Positions 8,001 to 15,478 of a stretch of DNA of 32,270 nucleotides are shown in pieces; position 1 is the first letter of the stretch; every line of letters begins with the position of its first letter. The notes beneath the pieces were generated by a model, which was given only the letters and a program-made list of their open reading frames with translations, searched no databases and was not told the origin of the DNA. Both the position numbers and the translations under genes were made by a program. Source of the stretch: a virus; the IMG/VR virus record IMGVR_UViG_3300033143_003264, positions 1 to 32,270 of that record. One strand, given 5' to 3'.

Positions 8001-9521
8001 GCTTTTGACACAGGTGGGCTGGTTACGTTTAACAATTCAATATTACTTGATACTGGTGCTGATTTACAGGTATCCGGTCATGTTATTTTTAATACAAATC
8101 TTTCATATATTGGTTTTACAAACCCAAGAATAACTTTTGACGATACCAATGATAAACTTGTTGTAACAGGAGGGCTGGAGCTTACAAATGAAATCACAGA
8201 GTTTTCAACCGATGGAACAATGGGAGATAACTCTGATTCTGCATTGCCAACGGAAGCTGCTGTAGTGACTTATACTGCCGCACAATTAGCAACGTTTACC
8301 GGACAGAGTAATATAGTAACAGTTGGTGCAATAGGAACAGGGACATGGGAAGCTACAGATGTTGCCATAGCTCACGGTGGCACAGGACAGTCAACTGCTC
8401 AGGCAGCGATTAACGCCTTGTCTGCTGTAGGTGCAGCTACTAATGAATATGTATTTACAAAAGATACTGGAACAGGTAATGCGATTTGGAAAGAAGCTAT
8501 TTCTGGTGATGAATTTGTAAATAGAGGCGATCCTGGAGCAGCAGATTACACACACGCAACCTTGACATTAGATAATGCTTGGCATGATTTGGACTTAAGT
8601 TCTATTGTTCCAGCGGATGCTACAGCAGTCTTGTTGGCAGTAGTTGTAAAAGATAATGCTGTTGGTTCAAGAATTAAATTTCGTACAAATGGAAATTCCA
8701 ATATATATAATGTTTCTCAGTGTTATACAACAGTAGTTGATGCTTATACAGCAGTTGATTGCGCTGTTGCTTGCGATTCAAATAGAATTATAGAATATGA
8801 TGCTACAACAGATTGTGATTATATAAGCATAGTAGTTAAAGGGTGGTTTGTTCCAGCGAGTACATCTGGTGGTGCATCTAATACGCCTCAATTTGATGCT
8901 TTAGGAATTAAGGTTGCTGCCCCATCTGCATCTCAAGGCGCGTTGAAAATATACGCTTCTACAGTAAACACTGATGAAATTTATTATGGTCTATATAATC
9001 ATCATATAAAAACCGCTGGTGTTACTGATGCAGATGATTGGCAATATGGTTTGTACAATAAAATGGTATATAACCAATCAGGAGGAGTTATTGGGCATCC
9101 TCATGCTTTTAGGAATGAATTTCAACTTGTTGATGGTAATGTAGGAGATGTTTCCAACGAACGAAGTTTGTATTTAAATTATTCTTTTGCTAATCTCGAT
9201 GGCGGAAAGATTTGGGGTAAAGTAAGAGGCTTAGAATCTAAAATACAACAGGAGATTGGTAATGAAGTTACCGGAGATGTTTTTGGTAATTACATTTGGA
9301 TTGGAATGAATGGCACAGTTGGCGGTACGACATATGGTGTATATGTTTATGAAGTTGCTGGGGTAGATTATGGATTTTATCAAAATGGCACAGCCATGAA
9401 TGTTTTAGGTGGGCCTTTGAAAGTTGCCTTGAAATCAGGAACAAATCAAGGAGCAGCGGGCGCCGTAGCAGGGGAATTGTGGCATGATACGACAGATAAT
9501 ACAGTAAAGATGGGAGTTTAA
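5025..9521 (+). CDS. Large tail fibre / receptor-binding protein (1498 aa)
   Basis: ATG at 5025 has a strong SD (GGAGGG at 5016-5021) and a one-base overlap with the upstream stop; the frame runs further upstream to a TTG at 4950 but without an SD. The N-terminus (MALVSPPKKIDD) leads into fibre-like modules such as TLTTATLTVSDLTASRLV and SDGTITLSLGG. Residues about 605-805 hold a 17-residue repeat array. A fibre motif, IAHGGTGQSTAQAAI, lies near residue 1120. The C-terminal 200 residues are aromatic-rich (YGLYNHHIK, YGLYNKMVYNQ, YGVYVYEVAGVDYGFY), probably a shaft or tip, and end in LWHDTTDNTVKMGV. The protein probably trimerises and binds the host surface. No chaperone or peptidase domain is recognised. 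Confidence 0.85.
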   Translation: MALVSPPKKIDDVSVRQAISKLASIKLGPTSTPTFASVTTDTLTTATLTVSDLTASRLVATNGSKALASVGDLTSWIAGTANEIDVADDSDGTITLSLGGNMGDISALTPTDGYFIVGDGTNWVTESENTARTSLGLGTGDSPTFTDLVLSDWQLGTPTYNSVHDWMNTIQSAGRISGGDFTDNEDGTLTVAAGTGMIKTTDSRTGVTLMFDWEENTDVQTDEETPEGLTDQATNHIYVDYKSGSPQIFCTTSISDISFTDKIGLGRVYRDGTSLHMLPGGAPTNDVIQRTHQAIAATLQFHRSSGLQISETGDLGIAITEGVFWRGLRDFPVFTGTGYDSTETDFTLWYNDGAWQSSQTGVLTHHYNDYGTGLVATGAQKYGNFWVYICHDGHVHVVYGLGNYKYAEAIAAAAPANLPTIVSDFAMLLARITVKTEETSTFTNISTPWDSEIISGTVTTHDSLSNLDFASSGHTGFQENHANLDNLSDLTYAAASFVKMTGANTFALRTIGETADDLQGTIDHDSLLNVHQDVNTDALPTFAGLTINGTIATGLDMSGGTFATAIQNWPATPVINIAGVQAIKFDDTSFNILIGSSAFINDNGTYNVGIGYQAGYYNDTIGADYYGDNNVYIGYQSGFGATGGNNNTGYRNVGIGEQTLYYNTSGYGNVAIGWKVLYSNTTGYRNVGTGREALYNNTTGHSNFALGYRALYKNTDGLVNTAIGISALVNNIDGDSNIGIGYLVGQGNETGNYNVLIGTLAGARGQVGLDNFSNNIFIGYRSGYNIQTASNSIYIGYRSGYNQTTNDNLLIIDNQDRTSAALEITNCLIYGVFNATPASQTLRFNVGNLYLGNPVHSDADGGGAVIQSFIREDGAGTPSTAATITGSHDGAGANDTKGKLVIATDSGAGLVTALTIDSAQLATFTGDITANNLSGSNTGDQTSIAGITGTKAQFDAACTDGDFMYVGGAPTAHLHDGDTLECDGINSSAGAFAFDTGGLVTFNNSILLDTGADLQVSGHVIFNTNLSYIGFTNPRITFDDTNDKLVVTGGLELTNEITEFSTDGTMGDNSDSALPTEAAVVTYTAAQLATFTGQSNIVTVGAIGTGTWEATDVAIAHGGTGQSTAQAAINALSAVGAATNEYVFTKDTGTGNAIWKEAISGDEFVNRGDPGAADYTHATLTLDNAWHDLDLSSIVPADATAVLLAVVVKDNAVGSRIKFRTNGNSNIYNVSQCYTTVVDAYTAVDCAVACDSNRIIEYDATTDCDYISIVVKGWFVPASTSGGASNTPQFDALGIKVAAPSASQGALKIYASTVNTDEIYYGLYNHHIKTAGVTDADDWQYGLYNKMVYNQSGGVIGHPHAFRNEFQLVDGNVGDVSNERSLYLNYSFANLDGGKIWGKVRGLESKIQQEIGNEVTGDVFGNYIWIGMNGTVGGTTYGVYVYEVAGVDYGFYQNGTAMNVLGGPLKVALKSGTNQGAAGAVAGELWHDTTDNTVKMGV
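6837..7440 (+). repeat. About 11 imperfect 17-residue adhesin-head-like repeats in the fibre
   Basis: Successive units share the pattern NVGIGxxALYxNTTG, for example NVGIGEQTLYYNTSG, NVAIGWKVLYSNTTG and NFALGYRALYKNTDG. The asparagine and IG positions are kept and the loop varies. This resembles the left-handed beta-roll of trimeric autotransporter heads, which also occurs in phage fibres. The units differ at DNA level, so this is an old repeat and not a recent slippage array. Confidence 0.8.
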
Positions 9522-9522
9522 T

Positions 9523-9633
9523 ATGGAGGCCAAGGTAGAACAGAAGCAGAAGATAGATGGTCAAGTAATTACGGCAATTGGAAACAAATTAGAAAATATT
9601 CTAAATTATGAATGGATGAATGAGGATATATAA
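9523..9633 (+). CDS. Very small protein following the fibre (36 aa)
   Basis: ATG at 9523 lies one base after the fibre stop, with GGGAG at 9512-9516 as SD. The product is helical and charged (N-terminus MEAKVEQKQKIDG) and ends NYEWMNEDI. Its TAA overlaps the next ATG (TAATG at 9631-9635), and the GAGG in its last codons acts as the next SD, the same arrangement as at 1044 and 2488. No family is recognised. It is accepted because of the SD, the tight spacing and the coupling. Confidence 0.6.
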   Translation: MEAKVEQKQKIDGQVITAIGNKLENILNYEWMNEDI

Positions 9634-9830
9634 TGGCAGAGACATACAAAAAGTTACCGGATGGGACACTTCAGATAAGCAGAACAGGAAATACAGTTAT
9701 CTCTACAATGTCACAAGCAGAGATACAGACTATAATAGACCATCTCAATGGTGATATAGCAGAAAAAGAACAAGAAAAAGCAGAATGGATAAGCAAGTTG
9801 GAACTTGTAAAGACAATAGAGATAAAGTAA
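9633..9830 (+). CDS. Small coiled-coil protein (65 aa)
   Basis: The gene is coupled to its upstream neighbour (TAATG) with GAGG 9 bases upstream. The N-terminal third is polar (MAETYKKLPDGTLQIS). Residues about 27-65 form a charged amphipathic helix (AEIQTIIDHLNGDIAEKEQEKAEW) that probably pairs as a coiled coil. Proteins of this size and style are common next to phage fibre genes, but the function is unknown. It could be a small assembly factor; this is an inference from position only. Confidence 0.65.
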   Translation: MAETYKKLPDGTLQISRTGNTVISTMSQAEIQTIIDHLNGDIAEKEQEKAEWISKLELVKTIEIK

Positions 9831-9845
9831 AAACAGGAGAGTACA

Positions 9846-10637
9846 ATGGCAATCCGAATAGAGCAGCCTGGCGGAGCTAAAGCAGCGGCAGCCGCTGGTA
9901 CTATAATAGGCAAAGGCAAAAGAGCAGAAGAAGAGAGAGCCAAGGCAGAACGTGAACAGGCCAGGGCACAACAGATTGCCGCCCAACAGGCCGCAAGACA
10001 GGCCGCGTTGGACTGGGAACAACAGAAAATGTTGCTCAACTCTCAACAGGATTTTGCCCATCAACAAAGAATAAGGCAAGCAGGATTGGATGCCGAAGCC
10101 AGAGCAAGGGAATGGGAAGTTGAGAAAATGGAACTTCATTCCCGAATGGATTTTGAACAAGAGGAAAGAGACAGACTACGTAGAAATGCCGAATACAAGG
10201 CTGGCAAGGAGGCTATAGATAAGAATGAAGGCTTTACCAAATCACAGCGAGATATGGCTCATTTTTATCTATCGACCAAGTTTCCTGATGTACCTGAAGC
10301 GGCCGCAGGATTAGGTTTAAAACCAGAGATAAGAGGTTCGGAGCTTGCTGATACCATTAAACAACTAATGAAACCCGAAATAGTTTCTGAAGAACCACCA
10401 CCACCTTCGTTTTCACAAGGCATACCGAATATTAAACTTGGCTACATAATGGTTAAAGACAGTGCAGGTAAATATTGGCAGCTTCCGGCTGATAGAGCAG
10501 AAGAAGCTGTTCTTGAAGGCGGATTTACATTAGTTAATGAAGCAGATTTGTTTAGAAAAGCTGCAACAAAAAAACACACAATAGGAATGTCTGATGAAGC
10601 GTTTTATTTACATAGCGGTGCATACGGAGCATTTTAA
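9846..10637 (+). CDS. Coiled-coil internal-virion-like protein (263 aa)
   Basis: The SD AGGAGAG (9836-9842) precedes the ATG. After an alanine-rich N-terminus (GGAKAAAAAGTIIGKGKRA), residues about 25-130 form a long highly charged helix rich in A, Q, R and E (ERAKAEREQARAQQIAAQQ). The C-terminal half has a YWQLPADRAEEAVLEGGFTL stretch, then an aromatic end (FYLHSGAYGAF). The stop overlaps the ATG of the giant downstream gene by one base. Alanine/glutamine-rich helices next to a very large ejection-type protein are typical of internal virion proteins, so that role is plausible but not proven. Confidence 0.65.
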   Translation: MAIRIEQPGGAKAAAAAGTIIGKGKRAEEERAKAEREQARAQQIAAQQAARQAALDWEQQKMLLNSQQDFAHQQRIRQAGLDAEARAREWEVEKMELHSRMDFEQEERDRLRRNAEYKAGKEAIDKNEGFTKSQRDMAHFYLSTKFPDVPEAAAGLGLKPEIRGSELADTIKQLMKPEIVSEEPPPPSFSQGIPNIKLGYIMVKDSAGKYWQLPADRAEEAVLEGGFTLVNEADLFRKAATKKHTIGMSDEAFYLHSGAYGAF

Positions 10638-13600
10638 TGGCTAACGAAAACAAATACGGCCTTGAGCCTCTTACCTTCCAACCGACAGTGGCACAAATTA
10701 ATAAATATGGTCTTGAGCCTCTTGGAACATCGCTTACAGGAGTACAAACCAATAAATATGGTCTTGAGCCTTTGCAAGGGCCGGAGCGGGGATTTTTTGA
10801 CAAGATTGCAGAATCCTTCAGACGTGGAAATCGAGGCGCACTTGCCCGTGTAGGTGTTTACCAAGCGTTGAAAAACCCGGAAGAAGATTTACAAGGGGCT
10901 TTATACACCCATAAAAAAATAAGAAGGAATGAAATACTTGACCCGATAGAAGGTCATTTTTTATCTAACCTTGTTTATAAATCAGCGGGAATTACAGGGC
11001 AATTAATTGAATCGGTTAAACGTGCCGGTGTTGTCGGGACTGCTGGTGCTGCCGTAGGTGCTATTGGTGGTGCTGCTGTTGGTGCTGCTATTCCTTCTGT
11101 CGGCGAAGAAGCCCCTTTAATCGGTGCCGGAGCAAAACTTGGATTCAAATTAGGTGCCGCCGAAGCTGCTGCCTTATTCTCTTATCAAGAGGGTGTAGGT
11201 GGAATGTATGCAGATATGATTGAACAGGGGATCGACCATAAGACCGCCGATACAGTGGCACATATTGCAGGAATACCATACTCACTTATCGAGGTGCTGC
11301 AACTAAAAACTCTTACACCGAACATTAAAAAAGGCGCACAAGAGATTATACAAAAAGGTGTAATGAATGTGGTGGGTAAGTTTGCCAAAAAATATGCGGG
11401 TAATTTGACTAAAGAAGTCGTTGAAGAAATGGCACAAGAGGTTACTCAGATTGTCGCCGAAGATACTGCCTCTTACTTAAGTAAACATGATGTACAGGTC
11501 AGCGAAGGATACATAGAAGACCGAATAAAGCGGGTGTTAAACGTAGCCAAAGAAGCTACTCAAGGGTTTGCTTTACTTCCTATTCCCGGTGCGGCAATGG
11601 AAACGTCTTTAGCTGCTGCTAACAGTCAGATTAATGCCGAAATTGAACAAGCTAAAAACGATGCTAATAGTAAAACACAAATTAGGCCGGAGGATTTGAA
11701 TAGTCCCGTTAGTAAATTTACAGCAGCCATTCAAAATTCAATTGATACTTATGAGAGTCAGGAGGAAATACGCAAGAAAGAACGGGGACGGAGATTTGCT
11801 GCCGGTGAGGAAGCTATTAAGACAGAAGCTCCGAAGGCGGCAGTGGTAAAGCGTAACTCTAAACAAATACTCCGTGACCTTAAAATAGCACAGAATAAAG
11901 CAAGGGAGCTTGAAAATAAATATGCCGAAGAGCATGGTGGATTTTTCAAGACTGCAACCTTATATGAAGAGAGTGAAGTTGCTAAATGGGACAATGAAGC
12001 TCTTGTTCGCTTACAGGAATTGGCCGTAGAGCACCCAGAGGTATATGAAAAGCTATATGGCAAGGAAAAACTCCAGGCTATTCTTGAAGAACGAGAATTG
12101 ATGAGACAAGAAATGCCTGAACGTAGAATATACGAACCCACTCCCGCCCAGCCCACAAAGGTTGAAACCAAAACAGAAGGCAGTTGGAGGCAGGATTTCA
12201 AACGAGAGTTGAAAGGCGAGTACACTAAACTCGGCATAGAGCCTTTACAAGAAGTTATCCCAACAGAGTTTTATGAAGCACTTGACCAGGAATTAAAAAC
12301 TACTGATAAAATAAAACGAATGGAGTCTGTAAATTTAGGCGACGCTATCGAAAAGCTATACAAAGAAGGAACTATACTCAGACCGCATGAAATCAAATAC
12401 GCCCGTAAAGTCTGGGGAGACCAGTTCGCCAATACACTTGAGCAACTCAGTGACACTGTAAACAACAAGGGAATGACTTTAGCAGATTATCTGGCATTGC
12501 CTAAAGTTACATCCGCTTCGATGGACTTGTCCCGTACCCTTAGACAAAATGTTCTACTTTCAGTTGGAAAGCCCGGTTTGTGGGCCAAAAGTATGGTGAA
12601 TGATATTAGATTATTTGCCTCCGATGAAAAGGTGGCAAGAACACTTGAGAACAAATTATACATTGAGCTATCCAATGCTGGAGACTTAATTAATAAAACC
12701 GGATTGAGAATAAATAAATGGGGTAAACATGTAGGTTATAAAGAAGGAGCGGAACGATTCGGCTCTAAGCTTGCCAAGTTGGTTCCCGGCATCGCACGTT
12801 CGGAACGGGCGTATTCTGTCGGTGGTAATCTAATACGGATGCAGTATCTAAAAGAAATAGCACAAAGAAGAAAAGGTATGGTGACTACGGATAAACAATG
12901 GGCTGATATAGGCCATGTTCTTGATATTATAACGGGTGAAGGCGATCCAAAAACATTTGGTACACATGCCGCTACTCTTAACGCCGTTTTCTTTGCTCCC
13001 CGATTGCTACAAGCACGTATAAGAACTATCGCCGATTTGTTTAATCCCAATCTATCATGGGTAGCAAGAAAAATGTTAGCATATCATGTAGTTTCGTTCA
13101 TTGCAGGAAATATGGGTATATTAGCTATGATGTCTGCTGTGCCTGGAGTTGAAATTGAGAAAGATTATCGCTCTACCGATTTTGGTAAAATTAAAATTGG
13201 CAAACAAAGATTAGATTTTTGGGGAGGTTATTTACCGTTAGTAAGGTTTGTATTAAGGATGGCCGACCCTACCATCAAAACACAATCGGGAAGGACAATT
13301 GAAGGCGAAAGAGCAGACACAATATGGTCTTTCTTACAAAGTAAGTTAGGCCCGGCCCCTGCATTTCTGCTTGACTTAATGCGGGGACAGACTTTTTACG
13401 GCGACTATGTAGGACTGGAGGCCGACAGCTTAAGTCAACAATTTTATCAAAGATTTACGCCGTTCTTTATTCAAGACATCGCCGATGCCCTGCAATATCA
13501 GGGATTATACGCCGGTATGAGAGCAGCACCATTGGCTTTCTTTGGTGCTGGAGTACAAACATATCCGACCAGTAAGACGACTGAAGTTTTACAGCAAAAG

Positions 13601-14113
13601 AATCTTCTAAGCGAACAGGTGTTGGGCGAAAAATGGGATAAATTGGGGCCGGAAATTCAAGATTATTTGAGAGAAGAATTTCCAGAGATAGAACAGGCCG
13701 AGCGACAAGCCAGTTTTGACAGAAGTAATTTTTCATTTTTGGAAAAAATCGGTGATGAAAGAGATAAGACGGCACAGCGGATGAATAAAGCTTTGCCGTC
13801 CGATGTCAGAGATGAGTTGGAATTATTGAACCTTAAACCAAGCGGTATATCCAGAGTAATTTCCTCCGACTGGTATTTGAATGACAAAAGATATAAGATG
13901 TATGAAGCAAAAGTTACTTTGGCTTACAAAAAAGTTTTGACCAAATTAGTGCGGTCTTCCAAATGGAATATGGTGCCATCACCTATAAAGGTCAAACTAT
14001 TGACAGAAATAATGAATGAAATTAAAAACGCTGTTAGAGCGGATATAGTGGCGGATGCTAATAAAGAAGATATTCTTAGAATACAAAGAACCGCAGGAAC
14101 TTTGAGAAAATAA
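10637..14113 (+). CDS. Giant internal virion / DNA-ejection protein candidate (1158 aa)
   Basis: The gene is coupled to the upstream stop. Residues 5-12, 22-29 and 39-46 are exact NKYGLEPL motifs spaced 17 residues apart; a weaker relative (KLGIEPLQE) occurs near residue 530. Residues about 130-155 are a glycine/alanine-rich hydrophobic segment (VVGTAGAAVGAIGGAAVGAA) that could insert into a membrane. A charged helical region follows, then a C-terminal half with LSRTLRQNVLLSVGKPGLW and FFAPRLLQARIRTIADLFNP. Such segments occur in very large phage polyvalent or internal proteins that are ejected with DNA. I see no lytic transglycosylase or protease motif. The last gene of the rightward virion block apart from the holin-like gene. 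Confidence 0.7.
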   Translation: MANENKYGLEPLTFQPTVAQINKYGLEPLGTSLTGVQTNKYGLEPLQGPERGFFDKIAESFRRGNRGALARVGVYQALKNPEEDLQGALYTHKKIRRNEILDPIEGHFLSNLVYKSAGITGQLIESVKRAGVVGTAGAAVGAIGGAAVGAAIPSVGEEAPLIGAGAKLGFKLGAAEAAALFSYQEGVGGMYADMIEQGIDHKTADTVAHIAGIPYSLIEVLQLKTLTPNIKKGAQEIIQKGVMNVVGKFAKKYAGNLTKEVVEEMAQEVTQIVAEDTASYLSKHDVQVSEGYIEDRIKRVLNVAKEATQGFALLPIPGAAMETSLAAANSQINAEIEQAKNDANSKTQIRPEDLNSPVSKFTAAIQNSIDTYESQEEIRKKERGRRFAAGEEAIKTEAPKAAVVKRNSKQILRDLKIAQNKARELENKYAEEHGGFFKTATLYEESEVAKWDNEALVRLQELAVEHPEVYEKLYGKEKLQAILEERELMRQEMPERRIYEPTPAQPTKVETKTEGSWRQDFKRELKGEYTKLGIEPLQEVIPTEFYEALDQELKTTDKIKRMESVNLGDAIEKLYKEGTILRPHEIKYARKVWGDQFANTLEQLSDTVNNKGMTLADYLALPKVTSASMDLSRTLRQNVLLSVGKPGLWAKSMVNDIRLFASDEKVARTLENKLYIELSNAGDLINKTGLRINKWGKHVGYKEGAERFGSKLAKLVPGIARSERAYSVGGNLIRMQYLKEIAQRRKGMVTTDKQWADIGHVLDIITGEGDPKTFGTHAATLNAVFFAPRLLQARIRTIADLFNPNLSWVARKMLAYHVVSFIAGNMGILAMMSAVPGVEIEKDYRSTDFGKIKIGKQRLDFWGGYLPLVRFVLRMADPTIKTQSGRTIEGERADTIWSFLQSKLGPAPAFLLDLMRGQTFYGDYVGLEADSLSQQFYQRFTPFFIQDIADALQYQGLYAGMRAAPLAFFGAGVQTYPTSKTTEVLQQKNLLSEQVLGEKWDKLGPEIQDYLREEFPEIEQAERQASFDRSNFSFLEKIGDERDKTAQRMNKALPSDVRDELELLNLKPSGISRVISSDWYLNDKRYKMYEAKVTLAYKKVLTKLVRSSKWNMVPSPIKVKLLTEIMNEIKNAVRADIVADANKEDILRIQRTAGTLRK
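10649..10774 (+). repeat. Three NKYGLEPL repeats with an exact 51-base period
   Basis: Copies start at 10649, 10700 and 10751 (24 bases each). Copies two and three are nearly identical in DNA and copy one differs at synonymous sites, so the peptide has been kept while the DNA drifted. The 9-residue linkers differ in sequence. An exposed N-terminal short linear motif used for binding, such as docking to another virion protein, is the simplest reading. Confidence 0.85.
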
Positions 14114-14244
14114 AAAGGCCATAAGCAACATTCTTGTATTTACTGTCAATATATGACAGGAACTGGAAAAATAGACACAAAATAACAGAAACAAAAAGGC
14201 CATAGCCTAATCCATTATAGCTATGACCAATGACAGGTGACTAA
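14114..14244 (+). other. Intergenic region with short repeats and two hairpins before the holin-like gene
   Basis: AAAAAGGCCATA occurs twice (near 14113 and 14194). CTGTCA-ATATA-TGACAG (14143-14159) is a perfect 6-bp hairpin, but no T-run follows it. GGCCATAGC and GCTATGACC (14200-14227) can pair with one mismatch. ATGACAGG also recurs near 14152 and 14230. These may be a processing or attenuation region for the late transcript. No gene is seen here. Confidence 0.45.
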
Positions 14245-14421
14245 ATGAACGGCAACCAAACTGACCACGACTTACTAATTCGTATAGATGAACGGCTGGA
14301 GAATATTGAAATTAGTTTTAACAATCATATAAGTCATCATTTCAAATATTCGTTCTACGCCTGGACAGCCTGTGTTGGATTAATCATTACTTTGGTTATA
14401 CTGTTGTTGAAGCTCCATTAA
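14245..14421 (+). CDS. Holin-like single-span membrane protein (58 aa)
   Basis: ATG at 14245 follows AGGTGA (14235-14240). Residues 1-33 are polar with a short helix (LLIRIDERLENIEISF), and residues about 36-56 form one transmembrane segment (WTACVGLIITLVILLLKLH). An N-terminal coiled-coil-like helix of the form RIDERLENIE followed by a single C-terminal span is the layout of XhlA-type haemolysin/holin accessory proteins. The family call rests on that layout alone. The gene ends the + strand block and its last 26 bases overlap the convergent gene on the - strand. No endolysin lies next to it in this window. Confidence 0.6.
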   Translation: MNGNQTDHDLLIRIDERLENIEISFNNHISHHFKYSFYAWTACVGLIITLVILLLKLH

Positions 14422-14848
14422 CTTGCTTCTCCAGTACCTGTTCTCTTGGGCTCTTGAGATAACGGCCAAGCCCCAAACCCATGAGAGCGGGAAACATCAT
14501 CGCAAGCGGGCCAGCCGGATCGAAAACAGTGTCCTTTATCTGTTGTGCATTTTTCATGTTGATTGTCATATTGTTATTAATATAATCGTAAAACATACTA
14601 TCATCTTCACTTAATCGTTTTGCGGTCTCCTGTTTTGTTAAATGAATGTATTCCATTTTACGCTTTATTCTGTTTCCATCGTGGATTGTTGTCCAGGGAA
14701 CATACATTGTAGGTGGCTCACCGGTATATGTTATGGCATCCTGGTCAATCTCCATTGGCACAACAGCGTCTTGAATGCAACCAATGCCGATGAATACAAT
14801 TAAGAATAGTACCAAAAATCCTGCGAATAGTTTTTGTTTCTTCGTCAT
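14396..14848 (-). CDS. Membrane-anchored protein with a lipoprotein-like N-terminus (150 aa)
   Basis: The start has AAAGG upstream. The N-terminus MTKKQKLFAGFLVLFLIVFIGIGC has a basic region, a hydrophobic core and Cys24; the residue three before the cysteine is glycine, which makes a weak lipobox, so a plain membrane anchor is also possible. The middle is soluble and charged (YVPWTTIHDGNRIKRKMEYIHL). A second short hydrophobic stretch (AGPLAMMFPALMGLGLGRYL) lies near residues 112-131. It is the last gene of the leftward block and converges with the holin-like gene. A role in lysis or in the envelope can only be guessed. Confidence 0.65.
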   Translation of the reverse strand: MTKKQKLFAGFLVLFLIVFIGIGCIQDAVVPMEIDQDAITYTGEPPTMYVPWTTIHDGNRIKRKMEYIHLTKQETAKRLSEDDSMFYDYINNNMTINMKNAQQIKDTVFDPAGPLAMMFPALMGLGLGRYLKSPREQVLEKQVNGASTTV

Positions 14849-14869
14849 TTGTTTTACCTTTCATTAAAG

Positions 14870-14995
14870 TTAATAATGTTTGTTTTTTACTTCCTCTAAC
14901 TTCTTATCCCAATATTCTTTAATTTTTCTTTGTTTTTCATCATACCTTTTTATTGCGTTTTTACAGGCGTGTTTTATCAGGTTTTTGACTTTCAT
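14870..14995 (-). CDS. Very small basic helical protein (41 aa)
   Basis: The ATG at 14993-14995 follows GGAG, which sits across the end of the upstream gene, so the two are closely coupled. The product is highly charged and helical (MKVKNLIKHACKNAIKRYDE, then EYWDKKLEEVKNKHY), with strong lysine enrichment. No family is recognised. It may bind nucleic acid or a partner protein. The evidence for a real gene is the SD, the tight spacing and the even amphipathic pattern. Confidence 0.55.
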   Translation of the reverse strand: MKVKNLIKHACKNAIKRYDEKQRKIKEYWDKKLEEVKNKHY

Positions 14996-14997
14996 TG

Positions 14998-15279
14998 CTA
15001 CTCCATATAAAACCCACTTCTTGTTAAAATAAATTCCAATTGTAGTCCTTTTTTACCATCTTCATTTTCTGTTCTTGTTGCCACAAATCCTCCTGTACCT
15101 ATTGAACAACCTGTGTCCCTTTTTGATGCCTCGTTCAATAATTCCTGAGCACACAATATTAATTCATTAATAGACGGTACTCCGTGTGTACTGCCCCAGC
15201 ACCAATTTACGGCCACCATTGCTCGATGAACTTTTTCAAAATTAAAGTCTTTAATTATTTCATCAATTACTTTTTTCAT
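14998..15279 (-). CDS. Small conserved-looking phage protein (93 aa)
   Basis: The frame is open further upstream to 15387, but the best start is the ATG at 15277-15279, which has an excellent SD (GGAGGTGG) and begins MKKVIDEIIKDFNFEKVH. The centre reads MVAVNWCWG then GVPSINELILCAQELLNEA, and the end LQLEFILTRSGFYME. The W-x-W followed by a P-S-x-x-E-L helix recalls small phage proteins of unknown function. It has three cysteines but no metal-binding spacing. It lies in a chain of overlapping leftward genes of unknown role. Confidence 0.7.
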   Translation of the reverse strand: MKKVIDEIIKDFNFEKVHRAMVAVNWCWGSTHGVPSINELILCAQELLNEASKRDTGCSIGTGGFVATRTENEDGKKGLQLEFILTRSGFYME

Positions 15280-15478
15280 TGCTCCACCTCCAATATTCAA
15301 AGAAACATGTAAAACACAAAAAGCTAAAACTAATTTCTCTGCATCTATTACCCTTTGCATCCGTACTAAACCACCAACTAATTTCAAACGGCAATGCTAT
15401 GTGGCCAAATGCACCTAAGTTGTAATAGACTGTACATGTTAAGTCCCATTTTTTTCTTATGGTTTGAAATAGTATCAT
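15263..15478 (-). CDS. Small aromatic protein of unknown function (71 aa)
   Basis: The ATG at 15476-15478 overlaps the upstream stop as ATGA, and AAGGCGG lies at SD distance. The stop falls 14 bases inside the next gene, just after that gene's start. The product is unusually rich in F, W and C (FEISWWFSTDAKGN, SFSFLCFTCFFEYWRW), which may form a hydrophobic hairpin. No family is recognised. The coupling and SD support it, although the composition is odd enough that it could be a non-coding frame. Confidence 0.5.
   Translation of the reverse strand: MILFQTIRKKWDLTCTVYYNLGAFGHIALPFEISWWFSTDAKGNRCREISFSFLCFTCFFEYWRWSNEKSN

Noticed and set aside
7589-8035. 148-codon - strand frame inside the fibre gene
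   Set aside because: Its proline/serine/alanine/valine-rich product is the shadow of glycine/alanine/threonine codons of the fibre; it has no SD.
14143-14159. CTGTCA-ATATA-TGACAG hairpin as a terminator for the giant gene
   Set aside because: The stem is only 6 bp and no T-run follows on the + strand, so termination is not supported.
14998-15387. Longer start (15387) for the 93-residue gene
   Set aside because: The internal ATG at 15279 has GGAGGTGG; the extension overlaps another coupled gene in a different frame.
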